Shown: positions 27,642 to 38,769 of the stretch, piece by piece
Position numbering within the stretch: the first letter of the stretch is position 1
How the letters are laid out: every line of letters starts with the position of its first letter
NCBI GenBank assembly: GCA_039105265.1
Contig: JAPFFF010000014.1
Coordinates: 868,001-932,000, forward strand
Length of the DNA: 64,000 bases
Direction: 5' to 3'
Source of the DNA: Tritrichomonas musculus
Taxonomy: Eukaryota; Parabasalia; Tritrichomonadida; Tritrichomonadidae
Program-made: the position numbers and the translations under genes
Notes under the pieces: model-generated
Told to the model about the DNA's origin: nothing
Database searches by the model: none
What the model saw: only the letters and a program-made list of their open reading frames with translations

Positions 27642-30600
27642 ATATTTTTATTAAATTTTTATATTTTAAATATTCAAATTTCATTCAATTATACTAGAGG
27701 GTTTCCAAATTTTCAATCAATGCTAATTCAAAATTTTATTAAATTTTCCACACCTTTAAATAAATATTTAAGTTAGAAATCCAAAGTGTGGATAATCTTT
27801 CAATAAGTTCTTTTTCTGTAATTTTATCATACTTTGTAAATATTTTATTAATATCGTTTAAAGTTATTTGCTTTTGGATTTGTTTTTGCAGTACAACTGA
27901 ATAAGTATAAATAGCAAATTTAATAATAAGGTTTTGAGAAACCGCTCAAAAATTCTGAAATTTGAATCCCCTTTCAAATTAAACTCAATTATTTGAGAGG
28001 GGAATGTAAATGCCTTCTAAAACGTTCCAGTAAATAATTAAGATAATATCATTATTACCATTATATTATTCACTCCAAAGTGGAAATGATATATGATATC
28101 TTTTTGAGTGAAAAAAAAAGAAATATGGCTATTATTATGATTATTATATTAATTTTCACTAACCTATAATTTTCTAATCAACCTCAAAATAATGATATAT
28201 TAACACCATTTTTATTCATTTTACATATTTGCTTCAAATTTTTAGCTTTTATTATAATTATTTAATTCTTTAATTTATTCCAAGTTTGATATTTTATGTA
28301 AAAAACAGTTTTATTACTATATAATGAGTACACATATATGATATAGGCGAGTTAAAAATCTTATTATACATTAAATTATAGTAAAAATAAGAAATGCTTC
28401 TTATTTTGTCGATTACTTCTATTAAAAAAGAGATTTTTAAATTTTAGCACAGATTCATCAACTCATAAGTTTTGTCGAAATATAATAGCTATATAATAAA
28501 TATTAATATTTAATTCAGATAAGAAATAACTTTTGCATAATTTGTTTAATTGATATAATTTTCCATAATATTTTCTAATTATTTATAATATTATATTACT
28601 AATATTACTAATTTATTTTTAAATGTAATAAGCTAGTACAAATTAAAATATTTAATAATATACAAAATTGATTTTGTATGTTTTACAAATTATATTTTCA
28701 ATTAAAAATCGGTTATTAAAAACCCTATTTAATAATAATGAATAACTTTTTAAATAAATTATCTGGGATAATTGTATTCAGAATTTTTTGTTTATTTTAA
28801 TATATTTATATCTTATCTATTTTAAGGGTATATCATATTATTTTAGTGTTTTAAATGATTTATATTATATTATTTATATTATAATATAAATTTATTGAAA
28901 TATATGCAAAATTTTTAGATATAATTAAAAATAAATAAGTATTTTGGTATATAATGGATATTAAAACTTAATTATTATTGTATAATACTATTATTTTCTT
29001 TATTTACTTAATAATATATATATGGGGTAGAATTATCACTGAAATCATATTTTTTGCTTTATATTCAATTTTGCATTAATTTCAATTTTTTCAAAGAATA
29101 AAATTCAGAAATATATAATACTTTGATTTCAAATAGATTTTTTACAAAAATATCATTATTTATTTTTATTTTATAAAAATGCTTGCTGCTAAAATATTAT
29201 AATTGCATTATTATATCAATGTTTTATATAAAAGTGAATATTAAAAGATAAATCCCTATTATTGGTTTTCATGATTTGAATTTTGCGACCATATATATTC
29301 TTAAATATGTCACTTTTTCAATATATCTCAAAATCCCTAATTTTAGAGGTGCGAGAGCTAAAATAACGTATTTTTTTATAATTTAATTTATATTTATCTC
29401 CATAAATAAAAAATATTTTTCAAAAACAATTTCAAAAATATTTATATATATAAGTATTATTTATAAAATATAATCATTCATCATCACAAAATATTAAAAA
29501 CAAAAGTTTTTAACACCATCAAAAATCATAAAAAAATCAATTTAACAAAAGCATGATTTATGAATCAATTTATTAATCGTAAAAATAATTATAACAATAA
29601 ATGGTTAATAGTCTTTACTTATAAATTTAATAAACAAGTTATTGTGCAGAGCAGAAAATGAAAAGAAATGCTATTAAAATGGAAAATATCGTCATACATC
29701 AATAATATAAGAGTTTTAACATATTCATTTATATTTTATACATATATAAAATATTTGGTTAAAATTTGACGCCTAAATTTTTGGCCAAGAATAAAATGAG
29801 ATAATTCTAAAGTTATAATAATAATATGACCAAAAATAAATTGAATTTTTATTTTATTTTGAATTAACTTATTCTCAATTTTTTAAAACATTCATATTTT
29901 ATTCCCATCCAAAAATAATCCATTAATATTTTGTAATTTTATTTTAAACATAAATATATATTTATTTTTAAAATATTATAAAAATCTGATATATGTCCTC
30001 AGCTCTCGCACCTCTCTAATTTTGATTATTTCTTGATATATCAAGTTAAATTATATTTTATATCAAATAGAATATGATTTAATTAGTATTGAATACTCTC
30101 CATTATGTTTACATAATAACACTTTTTGAATTATTAAATGTCTTAGTATATTGAATTTGCAATATATATAAAAATAATAATATCTAATTATCATTTGAAT
30201 ATTTATTTTATTTAAATACATATTTATAGTTATTAAATAATAATATAAATTATAAGATCTGTTAATTTAATCGATCTTCAAAAGCCTTAAAAAATTTGTC
30301 AGATTTGACTTTGTTATTTCCCTAAATTGAATAGATAAATATGCTCAATATTTAGCCAAAAACTTGTTATGTAATTGAATATTACTTGGTATAGAGGAAT
30401 TTCCACAATCTTTGTCAATTTTTTCTCAAATACTTTTACATTTTCCCAAGAAAATAGTTTATTAAACATTTGATAAAGTCTATCTTGTTAATATAACAAT
30501 ACTAGAAAATAATAAAGAAATAGCATTTCAAAAATCAAAATTTTCAGATAATGTCATAGAATATCAAATTTGGGAATGAGAAGTAAAACTTTCTGAATGT

Positions 30601-30648
30601 GATAAATGCATTGTAAACAGTTTTATTTAAAAAAAGCAAAATATATTT
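27642..30648. other. 3-kb extremely AT-rich spacer between the two paralogues
   Basis: No credible gene. It contains a hairpin at 27961-28010, with imperfect arms around CCCC/GGGG and inner TCAAAT/ATTTGA. It also holds long A/T-only stretches (28500-29000) and a complete short TIR element at 29345-30015, described separately. The rest appears to be A/T-rich filler. Confidence 0.7.
29345..30015. mobile_element. Non-autonomous DNA transposon (MITE-like), 671 bp with TIRs and 8-bp TSD
   Basis: Perfect 15-bp terminal inverted repeats, AGAGGTGCGAGAGCT at 29345-29359 and its complement at 30001-30015. They are flanked immediately by the direct repeat CTAATTTT (29337-29344 and 30016-30023), an 8-bp target-site duplication. 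The GC-rich ends stand out against the AT-rich surroundings. The interior is A/T-rich with no open frame, so it needs a transposase from elsewhere. An 8-bp duplication fits hAT-, P- or Merlin-type elements; the superfamily is not determined. Confidence 0.85.
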
Positions 30649-33600
30649 TTAAATTTTTTGATCAGGATTTGGATTGGTTTCAATTGGGATCCCAATCATT
30701 TCTAATGAGCCTCTTAACGCTCGTGGTGATCCTGGAAAGCAACTTTCAAAAATTTCTTTCCATGTTGGAATTTCTTGAATCAGTTCTCGAATTTTGTCAA
30801 TTAATTTGTCATGATTATTTTGTTTAACTTTGAAAATATTTGATGCATACTTTTGATAACTTATATAAATAACATATGAATGAAAGAAACGTTCTTTGAC
30901 TGCAAGTGGAATATTTGGATAATTATTTAAAAATTCAAGAGATGCTTCAATAAAATAATTACAATTTTCAATAGTAGGTGTAAATCGATCATTGATTTCT
31001 ATAACTAATTCAATAACTGTTTGATTTTCTTTTGAATCGTTAATCTTAGAAAATATCATTAAGAAAAGTGCACAAAGAATATTAAGTACATATTCATCAC
31101 TGATCGTTTTCCAATGTTGACATAAAAGTTCAATAAATGGTCGAATAAATTCTGGTTCAACTAGAACTAAATGTGACATCGAAATATATGCATCTGCATA
31201 TATTTCTATCAACTCTGGATCGGTGAGAATTTTTTGATAAAGAGAAACCATCATTTGAATTTCTTCTGCTTGAATAATTTTGGAATCCATCATGCTATTA
31301 CCAATATCTAAAAACATGTCAAATTCTGCAATCATATTTTGAAGGCTGTTGCTTTCTTGTTGAAGATTAAAAGATTGGTATAAAAAATTAAAGAAAGTGT
31401 GAATTATTGGTGAATTATATGAGCAAAGAGATAAAAATATTTGTGCTATTGGCTCATAAAAGATTCTAAAGTTATTTTTCTTTTCAGATGATAATAAGAT
31501 CAATTTGTTCGCACTATTGGAAAGCAATTCAACAACTCTAGTAATTAATTCTGAGTAATTGTCTTTAAATATATTAGATCTTTTTGAAACATGTGATGGT
31601 TTTATAAAAGATGAGCATATGTCAATCATATCAATTAATTGTGCAGTGTTCATCTTGCTTATGGAAATATATAATTTATCTTCAATATGCTTGACTATTT
31701 CTTCAATAATTGATAGATCCGAAATTTTATATAATAATTTAGGTATGATTTTAATTATTATTGTCATATCTTTTCCTTTTCCTTCATAAAAAGCATTCAA
31801 TATGTTATGAATAAAATAATTATGTTCGTTAAAATTGGCTCTGTCATATTTATAGATGTAATAAAGAATAATTAAATATGGGTGAACTGAAAAATTAGTT
31901 TTTTGGTTGAATATTGCTGTGTATAGTTCATGATAAAAATTGTTCTCTCTTAAAATTAGAAATGCTTGCTTTTTAAAAAGTTTGATAAATTTTACTAGAC
32001 AACTACTCATTTGAAGTAGGATATCTGATTTTAAGTCACAGTTTATAGCAAAACAAAAGTTTCGAATAGCTGGAATTAAAATATCCTTAATGAGTTCCTG
32101 ATCAATAATATACATTTTAAAAATAAAAACAGATAAAGTGAAGCGAATGGATTTTGTTGTATTGAAAAATGGAAGAAATTGTTGGATTAGCTCGTAGATT
32201 GATTTGTATTTATCTTCTGGGAAAAGACGACCTATTGGTAAATATGTTGAAAGTGCAAGAAAATAGCAAGATGCAGTTTTAGGTTTTATTATTGAAACTT
32301 GAGAACAAAACAATTTTAATAAATCATTAAAAAAGCTTTTTAGATCAATTAATGGAACTCCGGATGTAAGAGTGTATAATATTGACTCAACAAAACTTTT
32401 TTCTTGATATAGAGTAGCCTGATGTATTAAAGATTGTGGGATTTCTTTCACCTTTTCATTATCTGGATAAATATTTATTGCATTTGATAGGAATAATAAA
32501 ATAATTTGTTGAACAAAAGAATTATCCAAATATTTAATTAATAACTTCATGAAATTTTGTACGATTTCTGATATAACAAAAGTAATTTGGAGTTGATATT
32601 GTTCTAATAAGCACCAGTTAATTAAAATATAGATCAAATCATCTTTATAATTATTTTTAATTAACAATTGGCGTGAAAAATTAAAAGCGAATGTGAATGT
32701 GTCAAAGTCAACTATTGAAAATTTAGAAATTAATGAAAAATCCGATAAGTTAATGTCTTCTTTTTGAGAAACTGTGTCATATAAAGAATAAAACAAAAAT
32801 TCAACTTGATTAGGCAAAATTAGTGTAGCATGTTCATCAATAAAGTTAATTAATATCATGCGTGAATCAATGTTTTGGCATGATTGAAGAAAATTAATTG
32901 CAAGGTCATAAAATGGGCTTGATTCATTGATGTTTAATTCTTGAATTGAGCACCAAAAAGCGTCAAATTGGTTTGGTTCTAGTATGTTTGACGTTTGAGC
33001 AAATTGTAAAATAAATGATATAATGTGCTCATAATTATCAACAAAAGCATTCAATAAGCCATCATAATGGCAAAAATAATAAATGCAATCTCTCAAAAGA
33101 TCAAAATCATATGTTTTTGGATAGTATTCAACTATAAGTCTATAGAGAATCATAATAATAATTGCATTATTAACATGATGAAAATGTTTAACAGATTGTA
33201 TTGAATAAAAGCAAAGAGGATTGGTTTCTAAATCATTTTGACATGTGATAAATAAATTTTCAAAAAAATCTAGTTTTTCTCCTAATTCTTCTTGATTATT
33301 TATTGAATTTACTAGAACATCAACAGAAGTATTTATAATATGTCCAAGAAATCTTTGTTCATATAATCTAGTGATACCTTTGATAGCATTGATTAGAGAT
33401 ATTAATCTTGGTTTAATTTCAAGATAATTAATTATAAAATAATTTGGTTGTGTTTCTACAATCTTAGATATATAAATAAGCGATTGTTTTGATGATGAGC
33501 AATTGATCCGTAAGATGCAATACTCAAATAAATTAATGATATAATTAGGATCATTTTCAATACGGTTAAGTAATTTTGAATTTGCTTCAAGTCTAACTGT

Positions 33601-33672
33601 ATCATTATTGCTTAAAATTCTCAGAAAATAGTAGTCATTCCAAGCAATATCTTCTTCAGAAATTGATGTCAT
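30649..33672 (-). CDS. HEAT-solenoid, karyopherin-like protein, copy 2 (1007 aa)
   Basis: Paralogue of the gene at 24600-27641, same strand and nearly the same length. The N-terminus (EEDIAWNDYYFLR, VRLEANSKLLNR, FEYCILRI) and middle (GRLFPEDKY, IDQELIKDILIPAIR) follow copy 1 with substantial divergence. The last 217 codons are identical apart from the last two residues (KI instead of NL). It is most simply a tandem duplicate whose 3' end was homogenised recently. Function is inferred as for copy 1. Its start faces the plus-strand cyclase-like gene at 33794, with 121 bp between start codons. Confidence 0.8.
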   Translation of the reverse strand: MTSISEEDIAWNDYYFLRILSNNDTVRLEANSKLLNRIENDPNYIINLFEYCILRINCSSSKQSLIYISKIVETQPNYFIINYLEIKPRLISLINAIKGITRLYEQRFLGHIINTSVDVLVNSINNQEELGEKLDFFENLFITCQNDLETNPLCFYSIQSVKHFHHVNNAIIIMILYRLIVEYYPKTYDFDLLRDCIYYFCHYDGLLNAFVDNYEHIISFILQFAQTSNILEPNQFDAFWCSIQELNINESSPFYDLAINFLQSCQNIDSRMILINFIDEHATLILPNQVEFLFYSLYDTVSQKEDINLSDFSLISKFSIVDFDTFTFAFNFSRQLLIKNNYKDDLIYILINWCLLEQYQLQITFVISEIVQNFMKLLIKYLDNSFVQQIILLFLSNAINIYPDNEKVKEIPQSLIHQATLYQEKSFVESILYTLTSGVPLIDLKSFFNDLLKLFCSQVSIIKPKTASCYFLALSTYLPIGRLFPEDKYKSIYELIQQFLPFFNTTKSIRFTLSVFIFKMYIIDQELIKDILIPAIRNFCFAINCDLKSDILLQMSSCLVKFIKLFKKQAFLILRENNFYHELYTAIFNQKTNFSVHPYLIILYYIYKYDRANFNEHNYFIHNILNAFYEGKGKDMTIIIKIIPKLLYKISDLSIIEEIVKHIEDKLYISISKMNTAQLIDMIDICSSFIKPSHVSKRSNIFKDNYSELITRVVELLSNSANKLILLSSEKKNNFRIFYEPIAQIFLSLCSYNSPIIHTFFNFLYQSFNLQQESNSLQNMIAEFDMFLDIGNSMMDSKIIQAEEIQMMVSLYQKILTDPELIEIYADAYISMSHLVLVEPEFIRPFIELLCQHWKTISDEYVLNILCALFLMIFSKINDSKENQTVIELVIEINDRFTPTIENCNYFIEASLEFLNNYPNIPLAVKERFFHSYVIYISYQKYASNIFKVKQNNHDKLIDKIRELIQEIPTWKEIFESCFPGSPRALRGSLEMIGIPIETNPNPDQKI
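30656..31304 (-). repeat. Gene-conversion tract, copy 2 (649 bp)
   Basis: Identical by eye to 24607-25255 over its whole length. Sequence on both sides differs, so it is not a simple assembly duplicate of one locus. Confidence 0.95.
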
Positions 33673-33793
33673 TATGGAAAATCATTGGAAATTTTTAAAA
33701 TCTAAAAAAAAAAAATTTCTTAATTTTTCATAAAGCACATATAAAAAGTTTTATTGGATTTTTGGTGAAAAACGAGTAATCAAAAAGAGCTGA

Positions 33794-36700
33794 ATGTTCG
33801 TAAAAGAAGACGTCAATGCAGCTTTACAATTACAAGCATATCATGAAGATAGCCCAGAAACTTCTTTTTCCAATAATTTTTTATTTCATTTATTTCACGA
33901 AATCAATTTTATTGGAGCAAAGCATCATATTCTTTACAATTTTATTGATATAATTATTATTGTTCAAACTTTTATCGCATCTTTTTGGCTTACTTCAACT
34001 CATATTTGGATTCGTGAAAACGTATTAATTGATGGGTTTGCCTCAATCATAGATTTTAGAATTCATAAATACAAAAATGCAAATGTGTATTACATTTGCG
34101 GAATTGTTTTGTTTTTGATTTTTTTAATATGGACAATATATTTATATTTTCAATACCGAAATACGCGTTGCTTTCTTAAAATTCATTTATATATTTTATT
34201 GTTCCTTTTTTATTCAATTTTTCCAATCATTTGTCCTGTTTATGGCTCATTTCTTTCAAGATCTTTTATTGATTTAGTTAATAATACCACTCCATCATCA
34301 ATAATAATATTTATAATATATATATTTATTTATATCGTTATGGTAACTGTGAACGTAATATCAATTAATTTTAAATCATATTCCTCTATCATTTCAAATT
34401 GTTTTTTTATTGAATGGTCGCCTTATTCTCGCAAGTTATCTTATTTGATTTTAAATATATGCACTCTTGGGCCAATTTTATCTAGACTTCCTGTTTGGTT
34501 TCAATTTATATTTACTTTTTCAATTGGTCTTTCCTATATTTTCTTATTTCTTCTTCTTCAAATGTATCCATTTTTTCATTCTTATGCCAATTTTTTATTT
34601 TCAATTTTTAATTTTTATTTAATAATTCAGCAAATTATGTTCAGTTTTCGAATTATTCTCACAACTTTTTTCCCAATGAAATATGTCTTTATTGTTCCGC
34701 TAGTTGTAGCTGTCTTAGCGATTCCTATTTACGGATACTTGTTTTACAAAAGAAATCAAAAAATTATTTCATTTTTAACTGGACCTGAAAATCAATTAAA
34801 TGATATTGATAAGCCGATTTTTTTTGACACAGCACATTTTCAAAATAATTATCATGTTCATCCATATCTTCAACTTGGTGTTGAAAAAAATTTAAATTAT
34901 ATAATTGATTTCTCTTTTTTACATTATCTAGCAGCACGTATGAGAAATAAAGAAATTTTGCTTAGTGTTGCGCGTGTTGTTGTTTTTTTCCCCTCTGAAT
35001 CCAAATTTCTAAATTTAATTCTTGAAGCCATTGGAAAATTCGATAATCTCAATCTTGCTCAACGTTTTTTCCTCTTTCATGCGAAGAAAATAGCCGAAAT
35101 AAGGCAAACCCATGATATTAACAAAATTAATCATCATCTTTATAATCTACGCAAAACTTCAAAAGATGTTATTGAATCGATCCGAGGACTTTGGCTAGAA
35201 ATTATTCATTCATCTGGGTCGATCAGCTACACCACATTTCGATATATTTATGATACATCGCACAAAATGAAAAATCAGTTCCTAGACATAATCAGCAAAT
35301 GTTCAGATAGTTATGAAGCAATTGACGAATACACTTACTTTTTAATAGAAGGGCTGTCAGATTTTACAGGCTCAATTGAATGGGAAATGAAAAAACGAAT
35401 GATTGAAAAAGGAGTTAAAATGGGACTTGATTATTCATTTCTTTCTTTTGTCAATTTTTTCCCGCATTATTTGACAAAAGATATCATGGATAAGCGTGGT
35501 AATTTTATTTCCAATGACTTTATGAAGCAAAGTATCGTCACACTTGCTCAAGCCCCTTCATTAATTACAATGAAAGATTCTGAATATGTTGAAAAAAACT
35601 CTACTTTGATTGATGATACAATTTCGCAAGGTCAGCTACGAATAAGTATTCAAAATGCATTAAGATCAGCCAATTTTAAAACATTTAAAACATACGAAAA
35701 TTTAAATATAGTTCAGCTTGTTTCAATCATTTGTTTGTTTATCTTTTTTGCAATCTTTTTGCCATTTCAAAATGATGATTCGATAAAATTGCTAGATAGT
35801 TTTGATTTAGTTTCGTACACATCGATTGATTTGCTTCTTAACTCATATTATCAAAGTGTTCGGGTTGCATTTGAAGATAACAGAATAACAAGCGAATGGG
35901 ACAATGAATCCTTGCCTATGACAGATGATGATTTTGATAGAATTCAGTCGATTTATGGTAATACAAATGCGATTATGTCGATTGTTGATGACACTATTGA
36001 GTATTGTGCATTGTTTTTCAAAACATTAACCCAAAATCCCAAAATTTATGATTATTGCAAATTTTTATTAAAGCCTATTTTTTCATTGAAAATTTTTAAA
36101 GGAAGTCGCATTGAAAAAGTTGTGTACAATCTCACTTTTTCACAGATGCTTCGTTATATTTCTGCCCTTTCACAACGAACTGCATCTAGATCATCAAGTC
36201 CTAATTTCAAATCAGAAAATCAAATTGAAAATCGCTTAACTGTAGCTTACAATAGTATTTATCTTGGTAATATTTTAGAAAATTTAAGGCATATTTTGGT
36301 GAATGCTTATGATGATATTGGAGGTTCACAACAAACAACAAATTTAGCTCTTGGTGTTCTAGTAAGTGTCGTTGTAATTGTCATTTTTCTTCCTTTGCAG
36401 ATTGTTTTAATTTGTAATTTATATTCATCAGTTTTAGAAACAATTAAAGCCCTTCAAAAAGTGAATCCTAGCGTTGTAGAAAAATCTCTTTTGCCAATTC
36501 AACTGCATCAAATGCCTCAGCCATTAGCAAAAGGTTCTTATCTTCTGATATTTCAAGGAAGTGTTGCTTTTGTCATTTTATCGATTCTCGGTTTTCTGAG
36601 TGTCACAGTTCCAGCTGCAATATTGTTCACAATTCCGTATATTAACTATAAAACCTTAGTTTCTAGACTTGATTGTTTTGTATGGCACTATTTATCAGGT

Positions 36701-38554
36701 TCACGATTAGCATTGGCAGCAATGGGAGTATCAACTGCTTATATTAATTTAGTGATAAATGAAAATCATTACTCTGAGTTAATTGAGATTTTTAATCATT
36801 CCATAAATCAACTTTTTCAGAGTCAAAGTTTGCTTCTGATGGGAAGTGAAGTTTTTTCAACAATTATTGGGGTTGATAAAGAACTTAATGAATTTTTATT
36901 CCTAGATACATGTGATGAAACAAGTGCAAATGATTCTGCATTTGTTGATTATGTTAAATGTGTGTCAGTTGATCGTGCAATTAATTATCTTCAATATTTG
37001 TTTATCAAAATAATGGATAAATTTAATAATTCAATCGATGATGCATTTAATACTTTTTTATATGACGATTATATTGATAACATTCTTTTAATGGATTTTA
37101 GATTGATTGACTCAATTAAGGCATATCAAGTTAAAATAGTTCAATTTGTCAATGACAGCTTCGATCAAATTGATGAATTAATGATTATTGTTTTATTAAT
37201 TGGGATAGTAGTTTCATCTTTGATTTTCATTGGTATTTTTTATGGCCCATTAAAATCGTTAAGGATTTCGTTTGATGGGATAAAACAAATGATTAGATTC
37301 CTTCCTCCTAATGATATATTAAATTCACCACAATTAATTGGATCTGTCTTCTCTCTCAACGAAAATTCGTTTGCTTTCAATGATAAAACTAAGCAATCTC
37401 AAGCACAGACGATTCTTGCAGCTGCTAGAAATGGAGTTGTGTCAATTAATGCAAATGGCACCATAGAGATGATAAACCAATCATTTGTAAATATGTCTGG
37501 CTACAATCAAGAGCAGCTTGTTGGTCAAAACTTTTTATCCCTCTTTACTTCGTTACCAGATTCTGAAATACTATCAGATCATAACACAGGAATTCAAAAA
37601 CTGAAAAGTACAATTGATCTGATGCAAAATGGACTGATGAAATATAGGGACTCTTTTACATTTCACTGCCAGCTTGAAAATAGAAATATTTTAACATCAT
37701 ATGTTTATGTAATTGGAATAGATGATAATGATGATGGCTGGAATTTAACTTATGATGGTGACGATATGACAGATACTATCAGCGATGAGCAAATTGACTC
37801 AAATAAAGGATATAAAAAATTGAATGATTTGACCTCATTTTTGATCGTTTTTCGAGATCTTTCTGAAGAATCTAAGCAAAAGAATAAATCTTCTGAAATC
37901 CAAAAGAAATCAGAAATATTAATGAGGAAGGTTATACCAGCAGCAGCTTATAAAGTGGTATATGCTCATAGTGGGCCAACAATGTTTGCTTCCAATACTG
38001 CAACAATCATTATTGCCAAAATAACCGGTATGATTGAGACTATTCATGCACTTCTTCCGCATTCAGTAATCAGCCTAGTTGGTTCATACTTTGATCATTT
38101 TGATGAGATTGCGAATCATTATAAAATAGTTCATCCAGTTTTCACCGCAGAGAATTTATATGTAGCTTGTTGTGGTCTGTTTGATTATGAGGATGATCCT
38201 GTTCAACAAGCAAAGGAAGCTGTTCTTTTCGCTCTTGAAGTTAAAGAAAAAATGAATGATATTAATAAAGAACTTGAATCTTCCTTCAAAATCAAGTTCG
38301 AAATTAATTTAGGCGGACCACTTTATGGATGTGTTTTAGATAATCAAACGCCAAATTTCTATTTATATGGTTTGATATTTGATCAAGCAATGGATCTGAT
38401 ATTTAATGCTGAGTACGAAACCGTTGAAATTGGTCCAACTGTTCATGATCTGATTGTAAATGATAAGCAATTTGAAATTACTCAGCAATCTGATCAAGAT
38501 AAGCCTGTCCAGTTTTATCAATTATTTAATGTTGTAAGATCTTCATCAACTTAA
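33794..38554 (+). CDS. Multi-TM protein with PAS and degenerate class III cyclase domain (1586 aa)
   Basis: Architecture matches the large trichomonad family of membrane adenylyl/guanylyl cyclases. There are several membrane segments in residues 40-330, more near 636-659, 850-877, 920-950 and 1129-1153, then a PAS domain (about 1204-1250, NGVVSINANGTIEMINQSF) and a C-terminal cyclase homology region (about 1390-1560). In the cyclase region the first metal-binding Asp site reads IIIAKITGM (Lys instead of Asp), and the second site reads ENLYVACCGL (Asn where GDxYM is usual). The substrate helix VNxAxR is replaced by FDQAMDL. It is therefore probably a non-catalytic, regulatory or sensory member; this is inferred from residue loss. 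Its start is 121 bp from that of the divergent gene at 30649-33672. Confidence 0.85.
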   Translation: MFVKEDVNAALQLQAYHEDSPETSFSNNFLFHLFHEINFIGAKHHILYNFIDIIIIVQTFIASFWLTSTHIWIRENVLIDGFASIIDFRIHKYKNANVYYICGIVLFLIFLIWTIYLYFQYRNTRCFLKIHLYILLFLFYSIFPIICPVYGSFLSRSFIDLVNNTTPSSIIIFIIYIFIYIVMVTVNVISINFKSYSSIISNCFFIEWSPYSRKLSYLILNICTLGPILSRLPVWFQFIFTFSIGLSYIFLFLLLQMYPFFHSYANFLFSIFNFYLIIQQIMFSFRIILTTFFPMKYVFIVPLVVAVLAIPIYGYLFYKRNQKIISFLTGPENQLNDIDKPIFFDTAHFQNNYHVHPYLQLGVEKNLNYIIDFSFLHYLAARMRNKEILLSVARVVVFFPSESKFLNLILEAIGKFDNLNLAQRFFLFHAKKIAEIRQTHDINKINHHLYNLRKTSKDVIESIRGLWLEIIHSSGSISYTTFRYIYDTSHKMKNQFLDIISKCSDSYEAIDEYTYFLIEGLSDFTGSIEWEMKKRMIEKGVKMGLDYSFLSFVNFFPHYLTKDIMDKRGNFISNDFMKQSIVTLAQAPSLITMKDSEYVEKNSTLIDDTISQGQLRISIQNALRSANFKTFKTYENLNIVQLVSIICLFIFFAIFLPFQNDDSIKLLDSFDLVSYTSIDLLLNSYYQSVRVAFEDNRITSEWDNESLPMTDDDFDRIQSIYGNTNAIMSIVDDTIEYCALFFKTLTQNPKIYDYCKFLLKPIFSLKIFKGSRIEKVVYNLTFSQMLRYISALSQRTASRSSSPNFKSENQIENRLTVAYNSIYLGNILENLRHILVNAYDDIGGSQQTTNLALGVLVSVVVIVIFLPLQIVLICNLYSSVLETIKALQKVNPSVVEKSLLPIQLHQMPQPLAKGSYLLIFQGSVAFVILSILGFLSVTVPAAILFTIPYINYKTLVSRLDCFVWHYLSGSRLALAAMGVSTAYINLVINENHYSELIEIFNHSINQLFQSQSLLLMGSEVFSTIIGVDKELNEFLFLDTCDETSANDSAFVDYVKCVSVDRAINYLQYLFIKIMDKFNNSIDDAFNTFLYDDYIDNILLMDFRLIDSIKAYQVKIVQFVNDSFDQIDELMIIVLLIGIVVSSLIFIGIFYGPLKSLRISFDGIKQMIRFLPPNDILNSPQLIGSVFSLNENSFAFNDKTKQSQAQTILAAARNGVVSINANGTIEMINQSFVNMSGYNQEQLVGQNFLSLFTSLPDSEILSDHNTGIQKLKSTIDLMQNGLMKYRDSFTFHCQLENRNILTSYVYVIGIDDNDDGWNLTYDGDDMTDTISDEQIDSNKGYKKLNDLTSFLIVFRDLSEESKQKNKSSEIQKKSEILMRKVIPAAAYKVVYAHSGPTMFASNTATIIIAKITGMIETIHALLPHSVISLVGSYFDHFDEIANHYKIVHPVFTAENLYVACCGLFDYEDDPVQQAKEAVLFALEVKEKMNDINKELESSFKIKFEINLGGPLYGCVLDNQTPNFYLYGLIFDQAMDLIFNAEYETVEIGPTVHDLIVNDKQFEITQQSDQDKPVQFYQLFNVVRSSST

Positions 38555-38769
38555 ATGTATGAAATTTTGTTTTTTATTGTTTTATAAAAGTATATGTTTT
38601 AAAAATATAAAATTGATTATCAGTATGTTTTAAAAAAAAAAAAAACAAAGCAAAAGCGCTAATTATTTTCAAATATTTGAAAATAGTTGTTCATGTATAA
38701 CTTTCTTTATTCTTTATTTCCTTCTGCTTGTTCATTGTCTTGGTTTTCTGTATTTTTTGTTTCGTCATT

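Noticed and set aside
27961-28010. Hairpin with CCCC/GGGG arms, considered as a second MITE
   Set aside because: Arms are imperfect, only 50 bp in total, and no target duplication flanks it.
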